The translations under genes and the position numbers were made by a program. A DNA stretch of 22,827 bases from JAMLIN01 sp964476625 (GTDB taxonomy: Bacteria; Pseudomonadota; Gammaproteobacteria; Burkholderiales; Burkholderiaceae_E), in NCBI GenBank assembly GCA_964476625.1, contig CAYZBJ010000073.1, forward strand, positions 1 to 22,827, read 5' to 3'. Positions 1 to 7,392 of this stretch are shown piece after piece. The notes below the pieces were generated by a model that was not told the origin of the DNA, ran no database searches, and was given only the letters and a program-made list of their open reading frames with translations. Every line of letters starts with the position of its first letter. Position 1 is the stretch's first letter.

Positions 1-2
1 AG

Positions 3-1127
3 TTCCAGGTGATCGCCGAGACCGGCGAGGACGCCATCGCCTGGTGCCCCGGCTCCGACTACGCCGCCAACGTCGAGCTGGCCGAGGCGGTCGCGCCGGC
101 TGGCGCCCGGGCCGAGCCGGCGCAGCCGCTCGAGAAGACCCCGACGCCGGGGCAGGCTCGCTGCGAGGACGTCGCCGCCTTCCTCGGCCTGCCGCTCGAG
201 CGTACCGTCAAGTCGCTGGTGCTGGCGGTCGATCGCGAGGACGCGCCCGCCGATGTCTGGCTGTTGCTGGTCCGGGGCGACCATGATCTCAACGAGGTCA
301 AGGCGGGCAAGGTCGCCGGACTCGAGGGCTTTCGCTTCGCCACCGAGGCCGAGATCCTCGAGCATTTCGGTTGCCCGCCCGGCTACCTCGGCCCGATCGG
401 CACCGCGCGCGCCGTGCGCATCGTGGTCGATCGCAGTGTCGCGGCCATGAGCGACTTCGTCTGCGGCGCCAACGACGCCGACCACCACTACACCGGTGTC
501 AACTGGGGGCGCGACCTGCCCGAGCCGGTGGGGGAAGGGCAGGACGGCCCGGTGCGCATCGCCGATATCCGCAATGTCCGCGAGGGCGATCCTTCGCCCG
601 ACGGGCGCGGTGTCCTGTCGATCCAGCGCGGCATCGAGGTCGGCCATGTCTTCTATCTCGGGACCCGCTATTCCGAGGCGATGGCCGCGACCTTCGTCGA
701 CGAGGACGGGCGCGCCAAGCCCTTCGAGATGGGCTGCTACGGCATCGGCGTGACCCGGCTGGTCGGCGCGGCGATCGAGCAGAACCACGACGAGCGCGGC
801 ATCGTGTGGCCGGCGCCGCTCGCGCCCTTCGAGGTCGTCGTCTGCCCATTGGGCTGGGCCCGCTCGGAAGGCGTGCGCGATACCGCCAGCCGGCTCCACG
901 ATGCACTGGCCGCCGCCGGCGTCGACGTGATCCTCGACGATCGCGGCGAGCGCCCCGGCGTGATGTTCGCCGAGTGGGAACTGGTCGGAGTGCCGTGGCG
1001 GATCAACGTCGGCGATCGCGGGCTGGCCGATGGCCAGGTCGAGCTCGTCGAGCGTCGCGGCATGCAGACCCGCCTGGTGGCGGTCGACGCGGTGCTCGAG
1101 GAAGTGGTGGCGGCGCTGCGCCACTAA
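3..1127 (+). CDS. proS: Prolyl-tRNA synthetase, C-terminal two thirds (5' end outside window)
   Basis: Charges tRNA-Pro with proline in the cytoplasm. The frame is open from the first bases of the window, so the start and the N-terminal catalytic part (class II motifs 1 and 2, roughly 200 residues of a usual ~570) lie upstream. What is present begins within the bacterial insertion region: a YbaK-like editing domain (TVKSLVLAV, then LLLVRGDHDLNEVKAGK) that removes mischarged alanine in this family. The catalytic core then resumes (FYLGTRYSEAM, FEMGCYGIGVTRLVGAAIEQ, the latter being class II motif 3 with its ATP-binding Arg), followed by the anticodon-binding domain (from about PLAPFEVVVCPLG to the end). 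Stop is TAA. The transglycosylase follows on the same strand within about 85 bp, so they may be co-transcribed. Identity is secure; the start is not visible. Confidence 0.97.
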   Translation, partial: FQVIAETGEDAIAWCPGSDYAANVELAEAVAPAGARAEPAQPLEKTPTPGQARCEDVAAFLGLPLERTVKSLVLAVDREDAPADVWLLLVRGDHDLNEVKAGKVAGLEGFRFATEAEILEHFGCPPGYLGPIGTARAVRIVVDRSVAAMSDFVCGANDADHHYTGVNWGRDLPEPVGEGQDGPVRIADIRNVREGDPSPDGRGVLSIQRGIEVGHVFYLGTRYSEAMAATFVDEDGRAKPFEMGCYGIGVTRLVGAAIEQNHDERGIVWPAPLAPFEVVVCPLGWARSEGVRDTASRLHDALAAAGVDVILDDRGERPGVMFAEWELVGVPWRINVGDRGLADGQVELVERRGMQTRLVAVDAVLEEVVAALRH

Positions 1128-1212
1128 TACATACAAGCTCGTCGGCCCGATTCCGCCGTTCGTCTCCCCAGCCATCCGGACGATGGCTGGCGCCCGGGCG
1201 CCATGCTATTGG

Positions 1213-1920
1213 ATGGCGGTGATGATTCCCGTCAATCCGTCCGGACCCGCTTGCTTGCGCCGCCCTGCGCGTCGCCTGCCTGCCGCGGCCGCCGCCCTGG
1301 CGCTCGCCGCGGGACTGCTGGCCGGCATGCCGGCCCGCGCCGGCCAGCAGCAGTACGAGCCGCTCGCCGATTCGGTGCGCAGCGCGATGTCGGCTTCGCT
1401 CGCCGACGGGCTCGGCGTGCGGGCATCCTACGAATCCGACGCCCATCGCGACGACTGGCTGGCCCAGATGGCGCCCCGGCTGCCGCGGCGCTGGATTCCC
1501 GACGAAGCCCTGCGCATCGAGTTCCTCGAGACGGTGCGCTACGAATCCCAGCGCGCCGGCCTCGATCCGGCGCTGGTGCTCGGCCTGATCCAGGTCGAGA
1601 GCAACTTCCGCCGCTACGCGGTGTCCTCGGCCGGCGCGCGCGGCCTGATGCAGGTGATGCCCTTCTGGTCGCGCCTGATCGGCGACGGCGACGAATCGCG
1701 CCTGTTCGACATGCGCGCCAACCTGCGCTATGGCTGCACCATCCTGCGCCATTACATCGACATCGAACGCGGCGACCTGTTCCGCGCGCTGGGCCGCTAC
1801 AACGGCAGCCTCGGGCGCGCAGCCTATCCGCAGGCGGTGCGCCGCGCCTGGGAGCGCTGGCGCTACGAGCCGGCGAGCGGCGAAGCCCGGGCGGGTCTCA
1901 CCGGCGCCGACGCCGGCTGA
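1213..1920 (+). CDS. Secreted lytic transglycosylase (SLT/Slt70-like domain)
   Basis: Predicted periplasmic peptidoglycan lytic transglycosylase, cleaving the MurNAc-GlcNAc bond with formation of 1,6-anhydroMurNAc. About 235 residues. An Arg-rich n-region and an Ala/Leu-rich hydrophobic stretch end in MPARAG, a signal peptidase I type site, with no lipobox. The catalytic domain shows LVLGLIQVESNFR, with E129 the expected catalytic glutamate, then the conserved GARGLMQVMP, NLRYGCTILRHYI and ALGRYNGSLG blocks. In-frame ATGs at 1183, 1213 and 1222 all leave a usable signal peptide and none has a strong ribosome site, so the start is provisional. It lies just behind proS and converges on the MarR gene. 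The product type recycled by AmpD (also in this window) is what such enzymes release, but nothing in the sequence links the two genes. Confidence 0.9.
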   Translation: MAVMIPVNPSGPACLRRPARRLPAAAAALALAAGLLAGMPARAGQQQYEPLADSVRSAMSASLADGLGVRASYESDAHRDDWLAQMAPRLPRRWIPDEALRIEFLETVRYESQRAGLDPALVLGLIQVESNFRRYAVSSAGARGLMQVMPFWSRLIGDGDESRLFDMRANLRYGCTILRHYIDIERGDLFRALGRYNGSLGRAAYPQAVRRAWERWRYEPASGEARAGLTGADAG

Positions 1921-1960
1921 ACCGGAACAGGCCGAGGCACTCCCTGTTTCATGCCTTGCT

Positions 1961-1985
1961 CTGCGTTGCCTGATGGCAACAGCAG
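1961..1985 (+). terminator. Hairpin between convergent transglycosylase and MarR genes
   Basis: CTGC-GTTGCC, loop TGAT (1971-1974), then GGCAAC-A-GCAG: a 10-bp stem with one bulged A. It sits in the 91-bp gap between converging genes, where a terminator is expected. There is no T tract on either strand, so intrinsic termination is uncertain. Confidence 0.35.
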
Positions 1986-2011
1986 GCGACGATGGCCACC
2001 TGGCGCGATGC

Positions 2012-2467
2012 CTATTTCCCCACGATGCGGGCCAGTAGCCGCGACAGTGTGTCGCGTTCGGCTGCCGACAAGGTCGCCGCCAGCTTCGCCTCATGGCGGG
2101 CCAGCCGTCCATGCAGGTCGCGCAGCGCGTCGCTGCCGGCCGGCGTCAGCTCGAGCGATTTTTCCCGCCGGTTCGGTCCCGCGGCGGAGTGAACCCACCC
2201 CTGGTCCGACAGGAAGCGGACCAGGGCGACGAGGTTCGAACGCTCGACCATCATCGACGCAGCGAGACTGGCCGGCTTGATGCCGGGATTGCTGCCGATC
2301 AGCTCGAGCGCGGTGAAGCGGGCTGCGGTCAGGCCGGTGCCGGCCAGCGCGCGTCCGATGCCCTGCATGTTCACGAGGTCCGCGAGGTGCAGCCGATAGC
2401 CGATCGAATCGGCGAGCACGCCGTGCTCGATCGGTACTGCCTGATTTCCGGGCTTGCGGATTCCCAT
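2012..2467 (-). CDS. MarR-family transcriptional regulator
   Basis: A 151-residue winged-helix regulator, typical MarR length. The N-terminal dimerisation helix contains DSIGYRLHLADLVNMQ (about 20-35). The helix-turn-helix covers roughly 45-90 (LTAARFTALELIGSNPG, then LAASMMVERSNLVALVRFL). The wing is PNRREKSLELTPAG (99-111) with its basic turn. The frame could open further upstream, but the ATG at 2467 gives the normal family N-terminus and sits just beyond the operator. It is divergent from the acyl-CoA ligase, with only 37 bp between the start codons, and an inverted repeat there is the likely autoregulatory operator. MarR proteins beside CoA ligases often sense the acyl-CoA product or the free acid; that role is inferred here from position. 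With the predicted promoter the mRNA would be almost leaderless. Confidence 0.92.
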   Translation of the reverse strand: MGIRKPGNQAVPIEHGVLADSIGYRLHLADLVNMQGIGRALAGTGLTAARFTALELIGSNPGIKPASLAASMMVERSNLVALVRFLSDQGWVHSAAGPNRREKSLELTPAGSDALRDLHGRLARHEAKLAATLSAAERDTLSRLLARIVGK

Positions 2468-2482
2468 GGCGATTGTTATAAC
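2454..2482 (+). promoter_or_regulatory. Predicted sigma-70 promoter of the acyl-CoA ligase gene
   Basis: TTGCGG (2454-2459), a 17-bp spacer and TATAAC (2477-2482; 5 of 6 match to TATAAT). The start point would fall near 2489, inside the right arm of the operator, leaving a short leader with a GAGGAG ribosome site (2494-2499) before the ATG at 2505. The -10 lies within the inverted repeat at 2471-2493, so a bound regulator would block RNA polymerase. Confidence 0.55.
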
Positions 2483-2493
2483 CCATAGCAATC
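2471..2493. promoter_or_regulatory. Probable MarR operator (inverted repeat)
   Basis: GATTGTTAT - AACCC - ATAGCAATC: two 9-bp arms matching at 8 of 9 positions around a 5-bp centre. Its size and symmetry fit a MarR dimer site. It lies between the marR and ligase start codons and covers the -10 regions of both predicted promoters. Binding by the adjacent MarR protein is inferred. Confidence 0.65.
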
Positions 2494-2502
2494 GAGGAGC
2501 AA
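2475..2502 (-). promoter_or_regulatory. Predicted divergent sigma-70 promoter of the marR gene
   Basis: Read leftward: TTGCTC (2502-2497), a 16-bp spacer and TATAAC (2480-2475). The -10 uses the same symmetric core GTTATAAC (2475-2482) as the rightward promoter. Transcription would start almost at the marR ATG (2467), predicting a leaderless or near-leaderless mRNA. Confidence 0.4.
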
Positions 2503-2504
2503 AG

Positions 2505-4086
2505 ATGAACATCGCCAGCGCGCTGAGGGATCGGGCCGCATCGATGCCCGACCATCCGGTCATCCTGTTCGAGGGCAGGGCGTTCGGCTACGGGGAGCTC
2601 GACGCGCATTCATCGCAGCTTGCCCACGCGATGGCGGCGCGCGGCATCGTGGCGGGGGACCGGGTCGCGCTGTTCCTGCCGAACATCCCCGAGTTCGCCG
2701 TCGCCTACTACGCCGTCGCGCGCCTCGGCGCGATCCCCGTCTCGATCAGCTCGGCCTTTCGCACCGCCGAGGTCGAGTACCTGCTGCAGGATTCGGGCGC
2801 GCGGATCGTGTTCGCAAGCGCCGATCTTGCCGGCTTCGTGCCCACGGCGAGTTGCCCGATGCTCGAGCATCGGGTGGTGGTCGATGCCCCGGCCGGAGAC
2901 GCCGGGGCGGACGCCGGCACTTCCGTGGCCGCGCCCGCGACGGTGGCGTCGCCCGCGGCCCTCGCCAGCCTTGCCGACTGGATGGCCGGCCAGCCCACGC
3001 AGTTCGAGCCCGTCGATCGCGCCGCCGACGACCCGGCCGCGCTGCTGTATTCGTCGGGCACCACCGGCTTTCCCAAGGGCGTCACCCTGACGCAGTCGAA
3101 CATCGTCAGCAACGTCGCGAGCGCGGCAAGGTACGCCGATTACCGGCCCGATGATCGCCTCGCGACCTTCCTGCCGCTGTTCCATGTCTACGGACAGAAC
3201 TTCATCCTCAATGCGGCGGTGCTGGCCGGATCCACGGTGGTGCTGTTTCGCCGCTTCGTGCCCGACGAGGTTCTCACGGCGATCGGCCGCGACCGGATCA
3301 CGATGTTCTTCGNNNNNNNNNNTGTTCTTCGGCGTGCCGACGATCTTCATCGGGTTGCTGTCGATGGACCTGTCGCGCTACGACCTGTCGTCGATCCGCT
3401 ACGAGATGTCGGCCGCCGCGACGATGCCCGAGCAGGTCTCGCGGCAGTGGTTCGAACGCTTCGGCCGGCGCGTCTTCGAAGGCTACGGGCTGACCGAGTG
3501 CTCGCCGTTCGCCTGCTACAACGATCGCGTCGAGCATCGCTTCGGCTCGGTCGGCCGGGCGGTCGAAGGCTTCGAGCTGGCGATCCTCGACGAGGACGAC
3601 CGCGAACTGCCCCGCGGCGAATGGGGCGAGATCGCGATTCGCGGTCCCGGGGTGATGAAGGCCTACTGGAACCGCCCCGAGGACAGCGCCCGCGCCTTGC
3701 GCAGCGGCTGGCTGCATTCGGGCGATGTCGGGCGGATGGACGAGGAGGGCTACGTCTACATCGTCGACCGGGTCAAGGACATGATCAACGTGTCGGGCTT
3801 CAAGGTCTGGCCGGCCGAGGTCGAGAAGTATCTCTACCGGATGCCGCAGGTCCAGGAAGTCGCGGTCTACGGCCTGCCGCACGCCGAGAAGGGCGAGCAG
3901 GTCGCGGTGGCCGTGGTGGCGAAGGCGGGCGAGCGCCTGTCGGCCGAGGACGTGATCGCCTACTGTCGCGAGAACATCGCGGCCTACAAGGTGCCGGCGC
4001 GGGTCGATGTCGTCGCCGAGCTCCCCAAGAGCGCCACGGGCAAGATCCTGAAACGAGTCCTGAAGGACCAGGCGGGGGCGGCGTGA
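2505..4086 (+). CDS. AMP-dependent acyl-CoA synthetase/ligase (interrupted by an artefactual assembly gap)
   Basis: Activates a carboxylic acid with ATP to an acyl-adenylate and then the CoA thioester (ANL superfamily, cytoplasmic). The reading frame is broken by 10 N at 3313-3322. TGTTCTTCG occurs immediately before (3304-3312) and after (3323-3331) the Ns. Removing the Ns and one copy (19 bases) joins the frames and gives the family-typical MFFGVPTIF, for 520 residues. Numbering on that joined protein: P-loop YSSGTTGFPKG at 182-192, YGLTECSP with E325 at 321-328, the hinge DRVKDMINVSG from 415, and the catalytic lysine in TGKILKR at about 507. Start: ATG with GAGGAG 5 bp upstream. Resemblance is to medium/long-chain fatty acid or aromatic acid ligases; the substrate cannot be read from sequence. 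It probably works with the downstream Liv-type transporter. Confidence 0.9.
3313..3322. other. Assembly gap (10 N) inside the ligase gene
   Basis: Ten N flanked by identical 9-base ends. Probably two contig ends that overlap and were joined without being merged; real missing sequence is likely zero. Confidence 0.9.
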
Positions 4087-4104
4087 TAGCCTGACGTGCC
4101 CCAA

Positions 4105-4126
4105 GGGCCGCGAACCGGCCCGTTTT
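4105..4126 (+). terminator. Weak intrinsic terminator after the ligase gene
   Basis: GGGCCG (4105-4110), loop CGAAC, CGGCCC (4116-4121), then G and TTTT (4123-4126). The stem is short and GC-rich with a short T run, so partial read-through into the transporter genes is likely. Confidence 0.5.
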
Positions 4127-4149
4127 CGATCGCGGCGTCGATCGCGGCT
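4126..4149. repeat. Two tandem 12-bp repeats upstream of the binding-protein gene
   Basis: TCGATCGCGGCG (4126-4137) followed directly by TCGATCGCGGCT (4138-4149), 11 of 12 identical, each containing the palindrome CGATCG. It lies about 50 bp upstream of the binding-protein start. It could be a regulator site or chance in GC-rich DNA. Confidence 0.35.
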
Positions 4150-4197
4150 GTAAGATTCGCGGCGACGCATCCCATTCTTTCCCTGGAGGTGGAGACC

Positions 4198-5448
4198 ATG
4201 CCCAGCGTTACCCGTCGCGATTTCAATCGCCTTGCCGCCGGATCGGCGGTCGCAGGCTCGGCCGCGCTGGCGGCTCCGTCGATCGTTCGTGCGCAGGCGA
4301 GCAAGCTGAAGGTCGGCGTGCTGCTGCCGCGCTCCGGGGCCCTGGCCTTCATCGGCCAGTCCTGCCAGCGCGGCGCCGACATCGCGCCCGCCATGCTGCG
4401 CGAGATGTACGGCGTCGACATCGAGCTGATGAACGCCGACATCGAATCCAACGTCGATGTCGCGCGCTCGCGGGCCGAGAAACTGATCGACGACGGCGCG
4501 CAACTGCTGGTCGGGGCCTTCGACTCGGGCCCGACCGCCGCGATCGCCCAGGTGGCCGAGCAGCGCAAGGTACCGTTCGTGGTCAACATTGCCGCCGCGC
4601 CGCAGATCACCGAGCAGGGCTACAAGTACACCTTCCGCAATTTCCCGAGCGCGGGTGACCTGATCCGCAACGGGCTGTCGCTCACCAGCGATCTCTTCCA
4701 GGCGACCAGCACCGCGCCGCGTACCGCCGTGTTCATGCATGTCAACGACACTTTCGGCTCCTCGATGGCCAAGGGCATCGCGGCGGTCCTGCCCAGGCTG
4801 ACCCACTTGCCGTTCAAGGTCGTCGAGACGATCGCCTACGACCGCGAGGCGCGCGACCTCTCGGTCGAGATCGCGAAGGCCAAGGCCACCAAGGCCGACT
4901 TCGTCCTGCTGGTCAGCCGCCTGAACGACGCGATCCTGCTGGTGCGCGAGATGGTCAAGCAGCGCTGGTCGCCGCAGGGCATCATCAGCCCCGGCTCGCC
5001 CGGCATGTACGAGGCGCAGTTCTACAAGGCGCTGGGCAACAGGTATTCCGACTACTGCATCTCGAACGTGCCCTGGTACAACCCGAACGCGGAGCTCGCC
5101 AAGCGCGTCGAAGACGCTTTCCACAAGCAGTTCCCGCAGGAGAAGCTGATGTTCCACGCGCTCAACGTGGGCTTCACCTTCGAGGCCATCATGATCGCGG
5201 CGGACGCGTTCAAGCGTGCCGGTACCACCGATGGCGAGCCGCTGGCCGATGCGATCCGGCAGACGAACATCACCGAGCACATGATGATCGGCGGGCCGAT
5301 CCGTTTCGATGCCAAGGGCCAGAACACGCAGATTGCCTCGGCCTGCATCCAGAACCGCAACGGCCAGCCGACAGTGGTGCTGCCGAAGGATGCCGCGCAG
5401 AACGCGCCGGTCTATCCCGTGCCGGCCTGGAACGAGCGAAAGGCCTAG
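4198..5448 (+). CDS. ABC transporter substrate-binding protein, branched-chain amino acid (LivK) type, Tat signal
   Basis: Periplasmic solute-binding protein of the Peripla_BP_6 (type I fold) family, 416 residues, supplying the LivHMGF permease encoded next. The N-terminus TRRDFNRLAAG carries a twin-arginine motif (R6, R7, F9) followed by an Ala-rich stretch ending near VRAQA, so export by Tat rather than Sec is predicted. The mature part starts LKVGVLLPRSGALAFIGQ, the usual first strand of this family, and contains VNIAAAPQITEQGYKYTFR and VFMHVNDTFGSSMAKG. Start chosen at the ATG after GGAGGTGGAG; this is the only start giving the signal peptide at the terminus. The ligand is unknown. The neighbouring CoA ligase and MarR suggest a carboxylic acid (aromatic or aliphatic) rather than Leu/Ile/Val; that is inference. 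Confidence 0.93.
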   Translation: MPSVTRRDFNRLAAGSAVAGSAALAAPSIVRAQASKLKVGVLLPRSGALAFIGQSCQRGADIAPAMLREMYGVDIELMNADIESNVDVARSRAEKLIDDGAQLLVGAFDSGPTAAIAQVAEQRKVPFVVNIAAAPQITEQGYKYTFRNFPSAGDLIRNGLSLTSDLFQATSTAPRTAVFMHVNDTFGSSMAKGIAAVLPRLTHLPFKVVETIAYDREARDLSVEIAKAKATKADFVLLVSRLNDAILLVREMVKQRWSPQGIISPGSPGMYEAQFYKALGNRYSDYCISNVPWYNPNAELAKRVEDAFHKQFPQEKLMFHALNVGFTFEAIMIAADAFKRAGTTDGEPLADAIRQTNITEHMMIGGPIRFDAKGQNTQIASACIQNRNGQPTVVLPKDAAQNAPVYPVPAWNERKA

Positions 5449-5469
5449 GGAACCCGCGAGGCCGTAGCA

Positions 5470-5494
5470 GTCCCGGGCCGGAAGGCCTCGGGAC
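5470..5494 (+). other. Intercistronic hairpin between binding-protein and permease genes
   Basis: GTCCCG-GGCC, loop GGAA, GGCC-T-CGGGAC: a 10-bp stem with a single bulged T and a GNRA-type tetraloop. Only GCCTTTCG follows, so it is a poor terminator. Such hairpins after binding-protein genes commonly protect the upstream mRNA and give excess binding protein over permease. Confidence 0.5.
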
Positions 5495-5536
5495 GCCTTT
5501 CGACAGTATCGACAACAATGGTTCGGAGCCCCTCGC

Positions 5537-6403
5537 TTGCCCATTGACGCGGTTTTCAACATCGTCATCAGCGGCCTGCTCACCGGCCTGGTCTATGGCC
5601 TGATGGCCCTCGGCCTGTCGGTGATCTACGGTGTCGTGCGCATCGTGAACTTCGCGCACGGCGAACTGATGGCGATCGCCATGTACGCGGCCGTATTCGC
5701 CTTCGCGGTCACGGGCATCGATCCCCTGTGGATGCTGGTACCGCTCGCCGTGGGCTTCTTCGGCATCGGCTACGGCCTGCAGCGTGTGCTGATCAATCCG
5801 TTCATCGGTCGGCCGGAGCACTCGCAGTTCATCCTGTTGCTGGCGGTAGCGCTGGTCCTGGTCAACCTGCTGCTGGTGGCCTTCGGTCCCGATGCCCGTT
5901 CGGTCCAGGTTCCCTACGCGCTCGACTCCTACGAGATCGGCCCCCTGCTGGTCGACAAGGTGCGGGTGATCTGCGCCGCGGTGGCGCTGGTCACCTGCGC
6001 GATCCTGTTCGCGATCTTCCGCTACCTGTCCTTCGGCAAGGCGATCCGCGCCTGCGCCGACAACCTGCTGGGCGCCCAGATCGTCGGCTTGAACGTCAAG
6101 CACCTGTATGGGCTCACCTTCGGCCTGGGCACCGCCTGCGTCGGCATCGCCGGCTGCCTGCTCTCGATGCTGGTCGACGTCACGCCGGGCCTGGGGCCCG
6201 CGTATACCCTGCTCGCCTTCGTGATCGTGATCATCGGCGGACTCGGCTCGATGGTCGGCGCACTGGCCGGCGGCGTGCTGATCGGCGTATCGGAGTCGGT
6301 GGCCGGCCTGCTGTTCACACCGTCGGCCAAGGGCATGGTGTCCTTCGCACTGATGATCCTGGTGCTCGCATTCCGGCCGCAGGGCCTGTTCAAGGCTCGC
6401 TGA
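5537..6403 (+). CDS. livH: Branched-chain amino acid-type ABC transporter permease (LivH family)
   Basis: Integral inner-membrane permease, 288 residues, pairing with LivM. It begins with the family-typical VISGLLTGLVYGLMALGLSVIYGVVRIVNFAHGEL-type segment, and later shows RACADNLLGAQIVGLNV (the cytoplasmic loop that contacts the ATPase) and AFVIVIIGGLGSMVGALAGG. No in-frame ATG is available near the expected N-terminus. TTG at 5537 is preceded by GGAG (5525-5528) at 8 bp spacing and gives the standard family N-terminus, so a TTG start is likely. The stop overlaps the livM start by one base (TGATG), indicating translational coupling. The substrate is not defined by sequence. Confidence 0.93.
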   Translation: MPIDAVFNIVISGLLTGLVYGLMALGLSVIYGVVRIVNFAHGELMAIAMYAAVFAFAVTGIDPLWMLVPLAVGFFGIGYGLQRVLINPFIGRPEHSQFILLLAVALVLVNLLLVAFGPDARSVQVPYALDSYEIGPLLVDKVRVICAAVALVTCAILFAIFRYLSFGKAIRACADNLLGAQIVGLNVKHLYGLTFGLGTACVGIAGCLLSMLVDVTPGLGPAYTLLAFVIVIIGGLGSMVGALAGGVLIGVSESVAGLLFTPSAKGMVSFALMILVLAFRPQGLFKAR

Positions 6404-7392
6404 TGAAGCGCTCGATCCTTGGCTTGCTGGTCCTGCTGGCGGTGCTGCTGGTGCTGCCGCTCGCGCTCGATCGCTACCTGCTGTCGGTGATGATCCTGAT
6501 CCTGTACTTCGCGTTCGTCGGCCAGGCCTGGAACGTGATGATGGGGTTCTGCGGGCAACTGTCGCTCGGCCATGCGCTGTACGTGGGCCTTGGCGCCTAC
6601 ACGGCTGCCGCCCTCTACCAGCACTTCGGCGTGATTCCCTGGGTCGGCATGGTCGTGGCCGTCGTGGTGTGCGTGGTGGCCGCGTCGTTCATCGGCTGGC
6701 TGGCGTTTCGCTTCGGGATCGGGGGTACTTACTTCGCGTTGCTGACGATCGCCTTCGCGGAATTCACCCGTATCGGGTTCGAGCACTTCGACTGGGTCGG
6801 GGGCACGGCGGGCTTCTTCCTGAAGGTGGTCCAGCAGGACCGCGCGGACCTGCTCAACCTGCGCGGCCATCCGGTCATGTTCTATTACCTTGCGCTGTTC
6901 CTGGCGGCGGCGGGCTTCCTGCTGTCGGCCTGGCTGCTGCGCGGGCGCCTGGGCTTCTACTTCCGGGCGATCAGAGACAACGAGGAGGCGGCGCGCGCGG
7001 CTGGCGTCAACGTGTTTCGCTACAAGATGTACGCGGTGCAGATCTCGGCCGGCATGACCGCCCTGGCCGGCGTGTTCTTCGCCTTCTACTACAACAATCT
7101 CTTTCCCGAGCAGATCTTCCACATCAGCCGCTCCATCGAGATGATCCTCGCGCCGGTGATCGGCGGGATCGGCACCCTGTTCGGCCCGATACTCGGCGCG
7201 GCGGTGCTGACCCTGGCTTCCGAGGGAATCAACGCGGCGCTCGAACTCGGCGGGCACGAGATTCCCGGCGTCAAGCAGATCCTCTACGGCATCGCGCTGG
7301 GTGCTTCGATCATGTTCATGCCCCACGGCATCTGGCCGGGGATCGCGCGCCGGCTGGGCTTTACGCGGGAGCAGGACGACGACGATGCCTGA
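6403..7392 (+). CDS. livM: Branched-chain amino acid-type ABC transporter permease (LivM family)
   Basis: Second membrane subunit, 329 residues, with about eight to ten hydrophobic segments. Diagnostic stretches are GQAWNVMMGFCGQLSLGHALYVGLGAY-like, FGIGGTYFALLTIAFAEF, the cytoplasmic coupling loop YFRAIRDNEEAARAAGVNV, and APVIGGIGTLFGPILGAAVL near the end. It starts within the livH stop and its last 8 bp overlap the livG start, so livHMG are translated as one coupled unit. The C-terminus carries a short acidic tail (EQDDDDA). Confidence 0.94.
   Translation: MKRSILGLLVLLAVLLVLPLALDRYLLSVMILILYFAFVGQAWNVMMGFCGQLSLGHALYVGLGAYTAAALYQHFGVIPWVGMVVAVVVCVVAASFIGWLAFRFGIGGTYFALLTIAFAEFTRIGFEHFDWVGGTAGFFLKVVQQDRADLLNLRGHPVMFYYLALFLAAAGFLLSAWLLRGRLGFYFRAIRDNEEAARAAGVNVFRYKMYAVQISAGMTALAGVFFAFYYNNLFPEQIFHISRSIEMILAPVIGGIGTLFGPILGAAVLTLASEGINAALELGGHEIPGVKQILYGIALGASIMFMPHGIWPGIARRLGFTREQDDDDA

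Noticed and set aside
3313..3322. A genuine frameshift or pseudogene in the ligase
   Set aside because: Identical 9-base contig ends explain it fully and collapsing them restores an intact protein.
3298..5583. A 761-residue minus-strand frame opposite the ligase and binding-protein genes
   Set aside because: It is antisense to two convincing genes, runs across the N gap, and shows no domain features.
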